Numbered from the stretch's first letter, positions 17,161-25,405 are shown. The stretch: 64,000 bases of DNA from Acidobacteriota bacterium (GCA_003222675.1 QHWT01000074.1:62001-126000), one strand, 5' to 3'. Translations and numbers: made by a program. The notes: a model not told the origin generated them from the sequence alone.

Positions 17161-17258
17161 GGAAGCGAACGGGGCCCGGTGGCCCTCCCGGTCTTCAAAA
17201 CCGGTTGCTTCCCGCGTTGAGCGGGAGGGCTGAGTTCGACTCTCAGGCGCTTCCGCCA
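17161..17258 (+). tRNA. selC: tRNA-Sec (anticodon UCA)
   Basis: A 98-nt tRNA with selenocysteine-specific architecture. The 8-position acceptor arm is GGAAGCGA paired with GCGCTTCC, with one mismatch. A 6-bp D stem closes a 4-nt loop (GGGGCC-CGGT-GGCCCT). The anticodon stem CCGGT/ACCGG holds loop CTTCAAA with UCA at 17195-17197. A long variable arm pairs CTTCCCGC with GCGGGAGG. The T arm is CTGAG-TTCGACT-CTCAG. The discriminator is G and the CCA end is encoded. No selA, selB, selD or clear selenoprotein lies in the window. The flanks (16989-17160 and 17259-17423) show no gene. Confidence 0.95.
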
Positions 17259-17423
17259 TCCGCCTCCGCTCGCGTTCGATCGCACGCGAGCTACGGCGCG
17301 ATGTCGCGCCGAAGCACCGGAGGTGCGGAGGCGGACAGCCTTCGCACCCTCCCGCGATCTTCGGCCAGCCGGGGGTTTTCGACTGGGGCGCACCCCGCAT
17401 CCCGGACCCCGCGTCCCCAGGGC

Positions 17424-18065
17424 CTATCCGCCAACTCCAAGGCGATACACAATCAGCTTCTGCAGCTCCGACAGCACGTACCGCATATCCGCGCGGTGAC
17501 GCCACCAGTGTGCGGGATCGGACACATCGTACCGCGTCGTCCGCAGGCTGATTGCAATGCCGCTCTCGCGGAACTCGCGGCGGAACGCAAAACCGGCGCG
17601 CCGCGAATGGTACTTGGAAGTGATCACCAGAATACTGCGCCAGCCGCGCGCAGCGGCCTGAGCCCGCAGCATTTCGGCTTCCTGGCCGGTGTTGTCGACA
17701 GACGCTTCGGGAAGAATGATGGCGGACGCGTTGACGCCCATCTGCACCATCGCATCACGCGCGAGCGACGCGTTGGTCGGATACCGAATCCCGCGCGCCC
17801 TCAGGATTACTTCGGCGTCTTCCATTCGTCCCGGGCTGAGTACGATGACCGGCGCGTAGCCTGCTTTGTAAAGATCCACCGCTTCCATCCAGCGCTCCGC
17901 GCGCGCGCCATCGAGCACCACGATCACATCTGCGCCGACGAGTGGATCCTCACGAACGAGATAGCGCCCCGCGAACGGCAGGAAGACCGCGGTCGCGCAG
18001 GCCAGCGCCAGCATCACCGCGAGCGTCAGGCGACGTACAGCCAGCAGCACGCGGCGCAACATCAT
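17424..18065 (-). CDS. YdcF/SanA family (DUF218) membrane-anchored protein
   Basis: The product (213 residues from ATG 18065) has one N-terminal membrane segment (LTLAVMLALACATAVFLPFAG) and a DUF218 domain: DVIVVLDGARAERWMEAVDLYKAGYAPVIVLS, NTGQEAEMLRAQAAARGW, and ILVITSKYHSRRAGFAFR. Family members (ElyC, SanA) act at the envelope in cell-wall or lipid-carrier homeostasis, but the biochemical activity is unsettled. The longer frame upstream overlaps the cold-shock gene and its terminator, so it is not used. Confidence 0.8.
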   Translation of the reverse strand: MMLRRVLLAVRRLTLAVMLALACATAVFLPFAGRYLVREDPLVGADVIVVLDGARAERWMEAVDLYKAGYAPVIVLSPGRMEDAEVILRARGIRYPTNASLARDAMVQMGVNASAIILPEASVDNTGQEAEMLRAQAAARGWRSILVITSKYHSRRAGFAFRREFRESGIAISLRTTRYDVSDPAHWWRHRADMRYVLSELQKLIVYRLGVGG

Positions 18066-18099
18066 CGGGCGAACAGGAAAGAAGGAGAAAGAAGGACGA

Positions 18100-18150
18100 C
18101 AGAAGCAAGAACAAGGAAGAACGGGCCGCAAGCGCGTGGCTCGCGGCCCC
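18100..18150 (-). terminator. Rho-independent terminator of the cold-shock gene
   Basis: On the minus strand GGGCCGC and GCGGCCC (18149-18143 and 18129-18123) form a 7-bp GC stem. A T-rich run TTCTTCCTTGTTCTTGCTTC follows. It lies about 20 bp after the cold-shock stop. Confidence 0.65.
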
Positions 18151-18169
18151 CAGCACTGCAGGTCTGCGG

Positions 18170-18376
18170 TCAGCCTTCGATCAGCCGGACCTCGCCGGCG
18201 CGCGGACCTTTTCCGGATTCTTCGGGCGTGAACTCCACCCGCTGCCCCTCGCGCAACAGCTCGAACACGGCGCCGCGGACGGAGCTGCGATGAAAGAAGT
18301 GCTCGATACCGCTCTCGTCGCGGATGAATCCGAACCCCTTGTCGATCAGGAGTCGAGCGATCGTCCCGGTTGGCAT
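18170..18376 (-). CDS. Cold-shock domain protein
   Basis: The 68-residue product is a CspA-type nucleic-acid-binding protein. RNP1 reads DKGFGFIRDE and RNP2-like residues are in IEHFFHRSSV. The C-terminal part VEFTPEESGKGPRAGEVRLIE is typical of CSD proteins that act as RNA chaperones. ATG 18376 is chosen because GGAGGA (18389-18384) lies 7 nt upstream. The frame could extend to 18505 but that region is untranslated leader. A promoter at 18532-18560 gives a leader of about 150 nt, and a terminator follows, so it is probably monocistronic. Confidence 0.9.
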   Translation of the reverse strand: MPTGTIARLLIDKGFGFIRDESGIEHFFHRSSVRGAVFELLREGQRVEFTPEESGKGPRAGEVRLIEG

Positions 18377-18531
18377 ACCCGTGTCCTCCGATGTACGGCA
18401 CCCCCGGGGAGATCCCGGAGGCTCACAAGCCGAGCGCAGGAGAACACTACGTCCTAACCGACACGTGTCTCGCCGCGACCCCGCGCGCACCAGCCCGGAA
18501 GCCAATGCACGCTGAGCTTGAAAACGGCGCC

Positions 18532-18560
18532 AGTGTAGGGAGATCCTGGACAGAAGTCAA
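18532..18560 (-). promoter_or_regulatory. Sigma70-type promoter of the cold-shock gene
   Basis: On the minus strand TTGACT (18560-18555) and TACACT (18537-18532) are 17 bp apart. Transcription from about 18525 leaves a leader of about 150 nt. Within it CCTCC (18421-18417) can pair with the GGAGG of the ribosome binding site (18389-18385). Confidence 0.6.
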
Positions 18561-18590
18561 GAAACCGCTAGGGTTAGGGCTGACCCCCAA

Positions 18591-18776
18591 CTAAGCCCCT
18601 GCGGGCTGTGTTTCAGACCCGGCGTCCACTTTGGGGGACGGATAGGTCGTCCAGAAATGCCGGCCGCAACGGGGGCATACCCAGAATTGATCCGGTTTCC
18701 AAGGCTCGCCCGGGGCCGGATCAGACATTTGCATTTCCGTTCCGCATCGCTGGCAGCGGATCCGCAGCGGAGGCAT
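18591..18776 (-). CDS. Small zinc-ribbon protein
   Basis: A 61-residue product beginning MPPLRIRCQRCGTEM and containing FWVCPRCGRHFWTTYP. The two CxxC pairs are spaced as in a zinc ribbon. Role unknown; such proteins may bind nucleic acid or protein partners. ATG 18776 is the first sensible start and lies 25 bp from the divergent GTG at 18802. The longer frame upstream runs antisense to the nucleotidyltransferase. Confidence 0.65.
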   Translation of the reverse strand: MPPLRIRCQRCGTEMQMSDPAPGEPWKPDQFWVCPRCGRHFWTTYPSPKVDAGSETQPAGA

Positions 18777-18788
18777 CCGCCGGCATTC

Positions 18789-18794
18789 TACAAT
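18789..18794 (+). promoter_or_regulatory. -10 element of a leaderless gene
   Basis: TACAAT ends 7 nt before the GTG start at 18802. No ribosome binding site could fit in the predicted transcript. Confidence 0.5.
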
Positions 18795-18801
18795 TTCATG
18801 C

Positions 18802-19398
18802 GTGACGCCCGGGGTGATCCTGGCGGCAGGCAGATCCAGCCGGTTCGGGCGCTCGAAGGCGCTGCTGCCGGTTGAACCAGCAGGGCCGACGTTTGCCGCA
18901 CGATTGATTAGCCGCTTCCGCGCTGCGGCAGTCGAAGAGGTGCTGGTCGTCGGCCGGCCGAATGACGCGCCGCTGCGCGACGTGGTGGAAGCGGCCGCTG
19001 CTCGATTCATCGTCAACGCCGATGCGGATCGCGGGCAGCTCTCCTCGCTCGTTGCCGCGCTCGATGCGATTGACGCGCGCGCGGTTCGCGGTGTCATCGT
19101 GATGCCCGTGGACATCCCATTGATCGAAGCAGCGACGATCGCGACGATACGCGACGCCTTCCTCCACGGGGCCTGTCCGATTGCGCGCGCGACGCATCAT
19201 GGACGGCACGGCCATCCCGTCATTTTTGGATCTGCTGTGTTCCAAGAATTGCGCCGCGCGGATCCGAACACGGGCGCGAAGAAAGTCGTGCACGCGCACG
19301 CACGCGAAGTGCTCGATGTCGAGGTCGACGATCCGGCTGTGTTGCGGGACGTTGATACTGTGCAGGATTACCGGGAGCTCTTCGGACGCGATCCCTGA
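18802..19398 (+). CDS. MobA/MocA-like nucleotidyltransferase
   Basis: The 198-residue product has the MobA-like NTP transferase fold. The N-terminal VILAAGRSSRFGRSKALLPV is the nucleotide-binding loop, VIVMPVDIPLI the metal-binding Asp segment, and HGRHGHPVIFG the substrate loop. MocA-type members add CMP or GMP to molybdopterin; others act on sugar-1-phosphates. Other molybdopterin genes (moaE, moaD-like) in the window support a cofactor role. The GTG start is favoured because TACAAT lies 7 nt upstream; an ATG at 18798 is out of frame. Confidence 0.82.
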   Translation: MTPGVILAAGRSSRFGRSKALLPVEPAGPTFAARLISRFRAAAVEEVLVVGRPNDAPLRDVVEAAAARFIVNADADRGQLSSLVAALDAIDARAVRGVIVMPVDIPLIEAATIATIRDAFLHGACPIARATHHGRHGHPVIFGSAVFQELRRADPNTGAKKVVHAHAREVLDVEVDDPAVLRDVDTVQDYRELFGRDP

Positions 19399-19413
19399 CC
19401 GCTCCTCCGCTGC

Positions 19414-19599
19414 TCAATCGTCAGGATCCAGGACCCTGACGCGAACGGCCGAGATCGCCGTGCCCGCGAGCCAGGCGCGGACGTCGAGGTTCACCACGTT
19501 GCCGGACAAAACCTGGGTACCATCGGAGAGCAGTTGAATGCCCCGAAACACGTTCTCCATTACATCAACGTCGTGTATGTCGCGGTCCAAACGTCCCAC
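19414..19599 (-). CDS. Small hypothetical ORF or gene remnant
   Basis: A 61-residue reading frame. Its segment VMENVFRGIQLLSDGTQVLSG followed by NVVNLDVRAWLAG has protein-like composition, but no family is recognised. It may be the C-terminal remnant of a larger gene. No ribosome binding site was identified. Otherwise 19399-19648 shows no gene. Confidence 0.25.
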   Translation of the reverse strand: MGRLDRDIHDVDVMENVFRGIQLLSDGTQVLSGNVVNLDVRAWLAGTAISAVRVRVLDPDD

Positions 19600-19648
19600 G
19601 CCTCATTACTTTGCACGGAAGATGCCGCCAATATGGCGGAGGTGCGTC

Positions 19649-21421
19649 ATGCGAAGGTCTTATTCAATGCGTGCGTTACAATTGGCGGCCTCCACAGCAC
19701 TGTTTATCGGTTTGATGACGGGATCGCATCAGGTCAGCCAGTCCGCGGCCCAGACCACCACGCCGCCACCGCCGGGTCCCGACTCGCAAGTACAACCGGG
19801 CACGCCGACCGGTGACGTCATCAAGGGAGAGTTCGACCTGAGCAAGGTGTACCCGGGCACATGGCGCGAGTATTGGGTCTATATTCCGAAGCAACTCGAT
19901 CGCGCGAAGCCCGCGCCCGTCATGGTGTTCCAGGACGGCCTGCAGTACAGCGCGCCGGTCGTGTTCGACAATCTCATTCACAAGAAGGATGTGCCGCCCA
20001 TGGTCGGCGTGTTCGTCATGCACGGGCGCGTCAGGGCGCCGTCGGCCGATGCGCTCGATCGCATGAACCGCAGCTTCGAGTACGACGCGGTGAGCGATGA
20101 TTACGCGCGATTTCTTCTCGACGAACTGCTCCCGTACATCTCGAAGACACATGGCTTGACGCTGTCGTCCGATCCGAACGATCGCGGCATCGCGGGAAAC
20201 AGCAGCGGCGCCATCGCGGCGTTCGCTGCGGCCTGGCAGCGCCCGGATGCCTTCCGCCGCGTGTTCAGCGGGATCGGTACTTACGTCGGGCTGCGCGGCG
20301 GGAACGAGTTCCCCGTACTGATCCGCAAAACCGAACCAAAGCCGATTCGCGTCTTCCTTCAGGACGGACGAAACGATCTGAACAACTACACCGGCGACTG
20401 GTTCATCGCGAACCAGGACATGCTGTCGGCGCTTCAGTTCGCGGGCTACGACGTCCGTTACGACTGGGGTGACGGCGAGCACAACTCGCATCATGCCACA
20501 GCGATCTTTCCGGACGCGCTGCGCTGGTTGTGGCGCGACTGGCCGTCACCGATCAAGGCGAACCCCGAAGGCAAATCGCGTCAGGACGTGTTCCAGACGC
20601 TGATCCCCGGCGAGGAGTGGCAGCTGGTTACCGATAGACCCGTCCACGGCGCCGGGGTGGCCGTCAACGCAAACGGAGAAGTCTTCCTCGAAGACACCCG
20701 CGAGAATCGCATTTACAGAGTAGGGCTCGATGGAAATGTGACGCCGTTCGCCGAGCACGCCGGTCTCATGCGTGCCTTGACGTTCGGCTCTGATGGGCGC
20801 CTCTACGGAGCAGCGCCGCGCAGCGCCAAGATCTACGCATTTGACGCGTCTGGCAAGCCGCACATCGTCGCGGATAACGTGCACGCCATCGACCTCGCCA
20901 TGAATGTAAAGGGGGATCTTTACTTCACCGACGGATCGGCACAGAAAGTGTGGTTGCTTCCGAAAGGAGGCAAACCGCGAGTCGTCGATGAAGGGATCCA
21001 AGCGCCGGTGGGCGTGCTCTTCTCTCCTGATCAGACGCTCCTGTATGTGTCTGACCACGTCGGTCAGCTCTCGTGGGCATTCCAGATTCAGCCGGACGGG
21101 TCGCTCGCGCACAAGCAGCGCTACTTCTACGTGCACATGCGGGACGCCGCCGAGAGCGGCGCCGCGGACATGACCGTGGACACGCTCGGCAGCGTCTACA
21201 TGGCGACAGCTCTGGGTGTGCAGGTATTCGATCAGATCGGCAAATGCCACGCGATCATTTCGGCGCCGGTGCGGGCTCCAGTCACGAACGTGAAGTTCGG
21301 CGGCGCGAGTCTCAACGAGATGTACATCGTGAACGACCACAAACTCTACAAGCGCAAGATAAAGGTGAAGGGCGTCCTCTCGTGGCGACCTCCGCTCAAG
21401 CCTGGGCCGCCGAGGCTTTAA
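19649..21421 (+). CDS. Secreted esterase fused to an SMP-30/gluconolactonase-like beta-propeller
   Basis: The product (590 residues from ATG 19649, with GGAGG 6 nt upstream) has a signal peptide ending around SQSAAQ and a short proline-rich linker. The first domain is a Fes/esterase D-type alpha/beta hydrolase: APVMVFQDGLQY, the nucleophile motif GIAGNSSGAIAAFAAAW, and the His region GDGEHNSHHATAIFPDALRWLW. From about residue 340 an SMP-30-like propeller follows: NGEVFLEDTRENRIYRV, LTFGSDGRLYGAAP, PVGVLFSPDQTLLYVSDH. Such fusions act on esters or lactones outside the cytoplasm; the substrate is unknown. Confidence 0.82.
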   Translation: MRRSYSMRALQLAASTALFIGLMTGSHQVSQSAAQTTTPPPPGPDSQVQPGTPTGDVIKGEFDLSKVYPGTWREYWVYIPKQLDRAKPAPVMVFQDGLQYSAPVVFDNLIHKKDVPPMVGVFVMHGRVRAPSADALDRMNRSFEYDAVSDDYARFLLDELLPYISKTHGLTLSSDPNDRGIAGNSSGAIAAFAAAWQRPDAFRRVFSGIGTYVGLRGGNEFPVLIRKTEPKPIRVFLQDGRNDLNNYTGDWFIANQDMLSALQFAGYDVRYDWGDGEHNSHHATAIFPDALRWLWRDWPSPIKANPEGKSRQDVFQTLIPGEEWQLVTDRPVHGAGVAVNANGEVFLEDTRENRIYRVGLDGNVTPFAEHAGLMRALTFGSDGRLYGAAPRSAKIYAFDASGKPHIVADNVHAIDLAMNVKGDLYFTDGSAQKVWLLPKGGKPRVVDEGIQAPVGVLFSPDQTLLYVSDHVGQLSWAFQIQPDGSLAHKQRYFYVHMRDAAESGAADMTVDTLGSVYMATALGVQVFDQIGKCHAIISAPVRAPVTNVKFGGASLNEMYIVNDHKLYKRKIKVKGVLSWRPPLKPGPPRL

Positions 21422-21520
21422 AAGATCCGCTGGGACTGGACGTGTCGATCTCGAGCCGCCCCAATCGACAATACAGCGGTATCCGCGCCGTGGCTGGGAA
21501 CACCTGTTCAGTTCTCGTGG

Positions 21521-21540
21521 CTTCCGCCTTCAGGCGGAAG
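21521..21540. repeat. Perfect REP-like palindrome
   Basis: CTTCCGCC-TTCA-GGCGGAAG, an 8-bp stem with a 4-nt loop, 47 bp before the BNR gene. The same stem occurs in the 10548-10737 cluster. Confidence 0.7.
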
Positions 21541-21586
21541 GAGCAGCGCAAATACGCAAATAGAAGAGGAAGAGAAGGAGCGAAGA

Positions 21587-22702
21587 ATGAGCGGAGTGCG
21601 GGTACTGGTGGGCACACGCAAGGGCGCGTTCGTCCTGACGTCGGACGGCAGACGCGAACGGTGGGACGTCAGTGGTCCCCATTTCGCAGGCTGGGAGATC
21701 TACCACCTCAAGGGCTCGCCTGCTGATCCCAACCGGCTGTATGCGTCGCAGAGCAGCGGCTGGTTTGGACAGATGATCCAGCGCTCGAACGACGGTGGCA
21801 AAACATGGGAGGCCGTCGGGAACAAGTTTGTCTACGACGGGGTGCCCGGCACGCACCAGTGGTACGACGGAACACCGCATCCGTGGGAATTCGCCCGCGT
21901 CTGGCATCTCGAGCCGTCGCTGCGCGATCCGGATACCGTCTATGCGGGTGTTCAGGATGCCGCGTTGTTCCAGACGACCGACGCCGGCCAGTCCTGGCAC
22001 GAGCTGCCCGGTCTGCGCGGCCATGGATCGGGACCGCACTGGCAACCGGGAGCCGGTGGACTTTGCTTGCACACGATCCTGATCGACCCGAGCAACCCGA
22101 ACAGGATCTTCATCGCGATCTCGGCCGCAGGCGCCTTCAGGACCGATGACGGGGGAAAAACCTGGCAACCGATCAACCGTGGACTGAGGTCGCAGCAAAT
22201 CCCCGACGCTGATGCCGAGGTTGGCCACTGCGTTCACCGGCTCGCGATGCACCGGTCGCGTCCGGGCGTGCTGTTCATGCAAAAGCACTGGGACGTCATG
22301 CGCACCGACGATGCGGGGGACTCGTGGCGCGAGGTCAGCGGCAATCTGCCAACGGACTTCGGGTTCGCGATCGATGTGCACGCGCACGAGCCGGAGACAA
22401 TTTATGTCGTTCCGATCAAGAGCGACTCGGAACACTTTCCACCTGAAGGAAAGCTGCGGGTCTACCGCAGCCGCACAGGTGGAAACGAATGGGAGGCGCT
22501 GACGAAAGGCCTGCCGCAACGCGACTGCTACGTCAACGTGTTGCGCGACGCGATGTCCATCGATTCGCTCGACGCGTGTGGCGTGTATTTTGGAACGACG
22601 GGCGGACAGGTGTACGCTTCGTCTGATGCGGGGGACAGCTGGTCCCCGATCGTCCGGGACCTGCCCCCCGTGCTATCCGTTGAGGTGCAGACACTCCCAT
22701 GA
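21587..22702 (+). CDS. BNR/sialidase-like beta-propeller protein
   Basis: The 371-residue product is built of BNR-type repeats with Asp-box motifs: [56 protein letters not shown] and [14 protein letters not shown]. It starts [18 protein letters not shown] and has no signal peptide, so a cytoplasmic propeller is likely. Glycosidase activity is not shown by these repeats. AAGGAG lies 7 nt upstream of the ATG. The stop overlaps the moaD-like start as ATGA (22699-22702), indicating translational coupling. Confidence 0.8.
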   Translation: MSGVRVLVGTRKGAFVLTSDGRRERWDVSGPHFAGWEIYHLKGSPADPNRLYASQSSGWFGQMIQRSNDGGKTWEAVGNKFVYDGVPGTHQWYDGTPHPWEFARVWHLEPSLRDPDTVYAGVQDAALFQTTDAGQSWHELPGLRGHGSGPHWQPGAGGLCLHTILIDPSNPNRIFIAISAAGAFRTDDGGKTWQPINRGLRSQQIPDADAEVGHCVHRLAMHRSRPGVLFMQKHWDVMRTDDAGDSWREVSGNLPTDFGFAIDVHAHEPETIYVVPIKSDSEHFPPEGKLRVYRSRTGGNEWEALTKGLPQRDCYVNVLRDAMSIDSLDACGVYFGTTGGQVYASSDAGDSWSPIVRDLPPVLSVEVQTLP

Positions 22703-22995
22703 TTCGAGTTGTTCTTCCGGCGCATCTGCGCACGCTGGCGAATGTCGACGGCGAGGTCACGCTCGCCATCGATGGCGAGGTCACGCAGCGATCGATCCTC
22801 GACGCGCTCGAGATCAGCTACCCGGTGCTGCGCGGCGCCATCCGCGACCATGTCACGCTGCGGCGCCGGCCGTTCGTGAGGTTCTTCGCCTGCGAGCAGG
22901 ATCTCTCCCACGAGCGGCCTGATGCCCCGCTGCCCGACGCGGTGGCGAGGGGTGCCGAGGCCTTTCTCGTCGTTGGGGCGATGGCCGGCGGCTAG
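22699..22995 (+). CDS. MoaD/ThiS family ubiquitin-like protein
   Basis: A 98-residue beta-grasp protein starting [20 protein letters not shown] and ending in the diglycine AMAGG, the sulfur-carrier end that is adenylated and thiocarboxylated. [20 protein letters not shown] and [17 protein letters not shown] fit the MoaD fold. It could be the small subunit partner for MoaE at the left edge or a carrier for another sulfur transfer. Pairing with a BNR propeller in one coupled unit suggests a specialised role. Confidence 0.8.
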   Translation: MIRVVLPAHLRTLANVDGEVTLAIDGEVTQRSILDALEISYPVLRGAIRDHVTLRRRPFVRFFACEQDLSHERPDAPLPDAVARGAEAFLVVGAMAGG

Positions 22996-22997
22996 AA

Positions 22998-23051
22998 CCA
23001 CGGATTACACGGATCCCACGGATTACACGGATCCCACGGATTACACGGATC
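22998..23051. repeat. 18-bp tandem repeat, three copies
   Basis: Three copies of ccacggattacacggatc lie end to end directly before the ligase start, followed by a partial acacggg. No ribosome binding site is seen between them and the ATG at 23059. Confidence 0.9.
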
Positions 23052-23058
23052 ACACGGG

Positions 23059-24147
23059 ATGCCGACCGGTTTTCCGATCGCACCGCCGATCGAGCCGATG
23101 CTCGCGAAGCTTGCCGACGATCTGCCCTCGAGCGGCTACCTGTACGAGCCCAAGTGGGATGGGTTTCGCGCGATCGTGTTTCGCGGCGGGTCCGACGTCT
23201 TTACTCAGAGCCGCGACCTGCGGCCGCTCGATCGCTATTTCCCTGATCTGCACGACCCGTTTCTCGATAATTTGCCCGACCGTTGTGTCGTCGACGGTGA
23301 GATCGTCATCGCGACGCCGCGCGGGCTCGATTTCGATGCGCTCCAACTTCGATTGCACCCGGCCGCCTCGCGTGTGGCCAAGCTGGCGAAGGAAACGCCC
23401 GCAGCGTTCATCGCATTCGACTTGATCGCCCTCGACAGCAAGGATCTGCAGACGACGCCGCAAGCCGAGCGACGCGTGCTGCTCGAACGAGCGTTCGCGC
23501 GCGCGAAGCCGCCGGTCCACCTGACGCCGATGACGCGCGATCCTCTCGTCGCTCGGGAATGGCTGTCGCGTTTCGAGGGAGCCGGCCTCGACGGCGTCAT
23601 CGCCAAGCGCGAGCAGGGCGAGTACGAACCGGGCAAGCGCGCGATGATCAAGGTAAAGCACGCGCGCACCGCCGATTGCGTCGTCGCCGGTTTTCGCTGG
23701 CACAAGACGGGCCCCGGCGTGCTCGTCGGCTCGCTGCTGCTCGGGCTGTACGACGACAGCGGCTCGCTTCATCACGTCGGCGTCACCTCGTCGTTCACGA
23801 TGGCGAAGCGCAGGGAGCTGGCGAACGAGCTGGCACCGCTGCGCAAGAACGCCCTCGACGATCATCCGTGGCGCGAGTGGGCCGATGCCGGTAACGGCGA
23901 TATGACGCGCATGCCGGGCGGGCAAAGCCGCTGGAGCGCCGGTAAGGATCTTTCGTGGGAACCGCTGCGGATCGAGCGCGTCTGCGAGGTCAAATACGAT
24001 CATATGCAGGGCCCGCGATTTCGCCACGCAGCGATCTTTCAACGCTGGCGCCCCGACAAGCGGCCGAGCGATTGCCGCTACGATCAACTCGAGGTCACGA
24101 CGCCTTACGAGCTCGAGAAGGTCTTCGGCGCGCGCCCGGAGCGCTGA
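23059..24147 (+). CDS. ATP-dependent DNA ligase (LigC/LigD ligase-domain type)
   Basis: The 362-residue product is a nucleotidyltransferase-type ligase. Motif I YLYEPKWDGFRAI holds the adenylated lysine (about residue 33). Later motifs are VDGEIVI, FIAFDLIAL, LDGVIAKREQGEYEPGKR and the motif V region MIKVKHARTADCVVAG. A C-terminal OB-fold follows. Length matches bacterial LigC ligases used in NHEJ or base-excision repair. The convergent polymerase gene overlaps its 3' end by 53 bp. No ku gene is in the window. The start lies just after the tandem repeats with no obvious ribosome binding site. Confidence 0.9.
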   Translation: MPTGFPIAPPIEPMLAKLADDLPSSGYLYEPKWDGFRAIVFRGGSDVFTQSRDLRPLDRYFPDLHDPFLDNLPDRCVVDGEIVIATPRGLDFDALQLRLHPAASRVAKLAKETPAAFIAFDLIALDSKDLQTTPQAERRVLLERAFARAKPPVHLTPMTRDPLVAREWLSRFEGAGLDGVIAKREQGEYEPGKRAMIKVKHARTADCVVAGFRWHKTGPGVLVGSLLLGLYDDSGSLHHVGVTSSFTMAKRRELANELAPLRKNALDDHPWREWADAGNGDMTRMPGGQSRWSAGKDLSWEPLRIERVCEVKYDHMQGPRFRHAAIFQRWRPDKRPSDCRYDQLEVTTPYELEKVFGARPER

Positions 24148-25405
24148 TGCCGCTCCAGTCGTCCGGTTGATCGTCGGGATCGAGGCCGTCCTGCGAGGGA
24201 CGGAGTGCGACGGGGACGTTCTGGAGGTTCACGCGCGTGCGCGTCCACGTGTGGAACCGTCCGCGCATCGCATCGACGAGCACGTCGGCGGGCGCCAGGT
24301 GTGCGGCCGCCTCGGGATGCCGCGCCTTCCAGCGCTCGATGCCGGCGAGCGCATCTTCCTTCCTGCGGGCGCGACCTATCTCGATAAGCGGACGGGAAGG
24401 CGTTCGGCGCCGCGACGGCTGGACACGCGCCGGCTCGCCGAGTTGCTTCTGATAATGAGGGGGCCACGGCGCGTCGCCCATGCCATCGCGCGCCTGACGG
24501 GCGGAGAGATCGAGCAGGCGGTCGAGCGCGCACGGATGCGCGTCCATCGACGCATGCGGATCGCCGATCTTCGCGAATCGTGACGGCATCGTGGCCAGCG
24601 TGAAGTCGCGCGGGTCACACCTCTCTATCTCGTCCCAGGAGAGCGGAGCGGAAACGCGCGCGTCGGGTCTGGGACGCACCGAGTAGGCGCCCGCAATCGT
24701 GCGGTCCTTCGCGTTCTGGTTGTAATCGAGGAACACACCGTGGCGTTCTTCCTTCCACCACTTGCTCGTCGCTGCCTGCGGAGCGCGGCGTTCGACCTCG
24801 CGCGCGAACGCCAGCGCCGCGCGGCGCACCTCGTCGAACGTCCAGCGGCGCTCGATGCGCACGTAGACGTGCATGCCTCGCGAGCCTGACGTCTTGGGCC
24901 AGCCCACGAGTCCGAAATCGTCGAGCGCGGCGCGCACCACACCCGCGACCTCGCGCACCTGAGACCATTCAATCCCCGGCACCGGGTCGAGATCGACGCG
25001 CAGCTCGTCGGGATGATCGAGATCCTCCGCGCGCACGGGATGCGGATGAAGCTCGAGGCAGGCGAGGTTGGCCATCCACGCGAGCGCCGCCGCATCGCGC
25101 GGGACGATTTCTTCGGCGCTCCGGCCTGAAGGAAAGCGCAGCGCCACGACCTCAATCCACGCCGGCCGCGATTGAGGCGCGCGCTTCTGATAGAAGAACT
25201 CCCCTTCGATGCCGTTCGGATAACGGACGAGCACGTTGGGCCGTCCACCGGCGCCGCGCAGGGCGCCGTCAGCCACGGCAAGGAAGTAGCGCGCAAGATC
25301 CAGCTTCGTGTGTCCCGCCTGCGGGAACAGCACCTTGCGCGGGTTCGAGATCGCGACCTCACGTCCGGCGACGGTCAGAAGTTCAGCATCCGCTTTGTCC
25401 GGCAT
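24095..25405 (-). CDS. LigD-type DNA polymerase (NHEJ polymerase/primase domain)
   Basis: The product (436 residues from ATG 25405) is an archaeo-eukaryotic primase-fold polymerase like the LigD POL domain, which fills gaps and adds ribonucleotides at breaks. Motifs include NPRKVLFPQAGHTKLDLARYF, the catalytic DPDE-like DELRVDLDPVPG, SGSRGMHVYV, VFLDYNQNAKDRTIAGAYS and RDFTLATMPSRFA. A C-terminal extension after about residue 300 is basic (SRRRTPSRPL, ARRRPSRARKAS). Ligase and polymerase are separate, convergent genes here instead of one LigD protein. The longer frame to 25552 is not supported. Confidence 0.88.
   Translation of the reverse strand: MPDKADAELLTVAGREVAISNPRKVLFPQAGHTKLDLARYFLAVADGALRGAGGRPNVLVRYPNGIEGEFFYQKRAPQSRPAWIEVVALRFPSGRSAEEIVPRDAAALAWMANLACLELHPHPVRAEDLDHPDELRVDLDPVPGIEWSQVREVAGVVRAALDDFGLVGWPKTSGSRGMHVYVRIERRWTFDEVRRAALAFAREVERRAPQAATSKWWKEERHGVFLDYNQNAKDRTIAGAYSVRPRPDARVSAPLSWDEIERCDPRDFTLATMPSRFAKIGDPHASMDAHPCALDRLLDLSARQARDGMGDAPWPPHYQKQLGEPARVQPSRRRTPSRPLIEIGRARRKEDALAGIERWKARHPEAAAHLAPADVLVDAMRGRFHTWTRTRVNLQNVPVALRPSQDGLDPDDQPDDWSGISAPGARRRPSRARKAS

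Noticed and set aside
22998-23051. 18-bp repeats as a CRISPR array
   Set aside because: The copies are contiguous without spacers and no cas genes are present.
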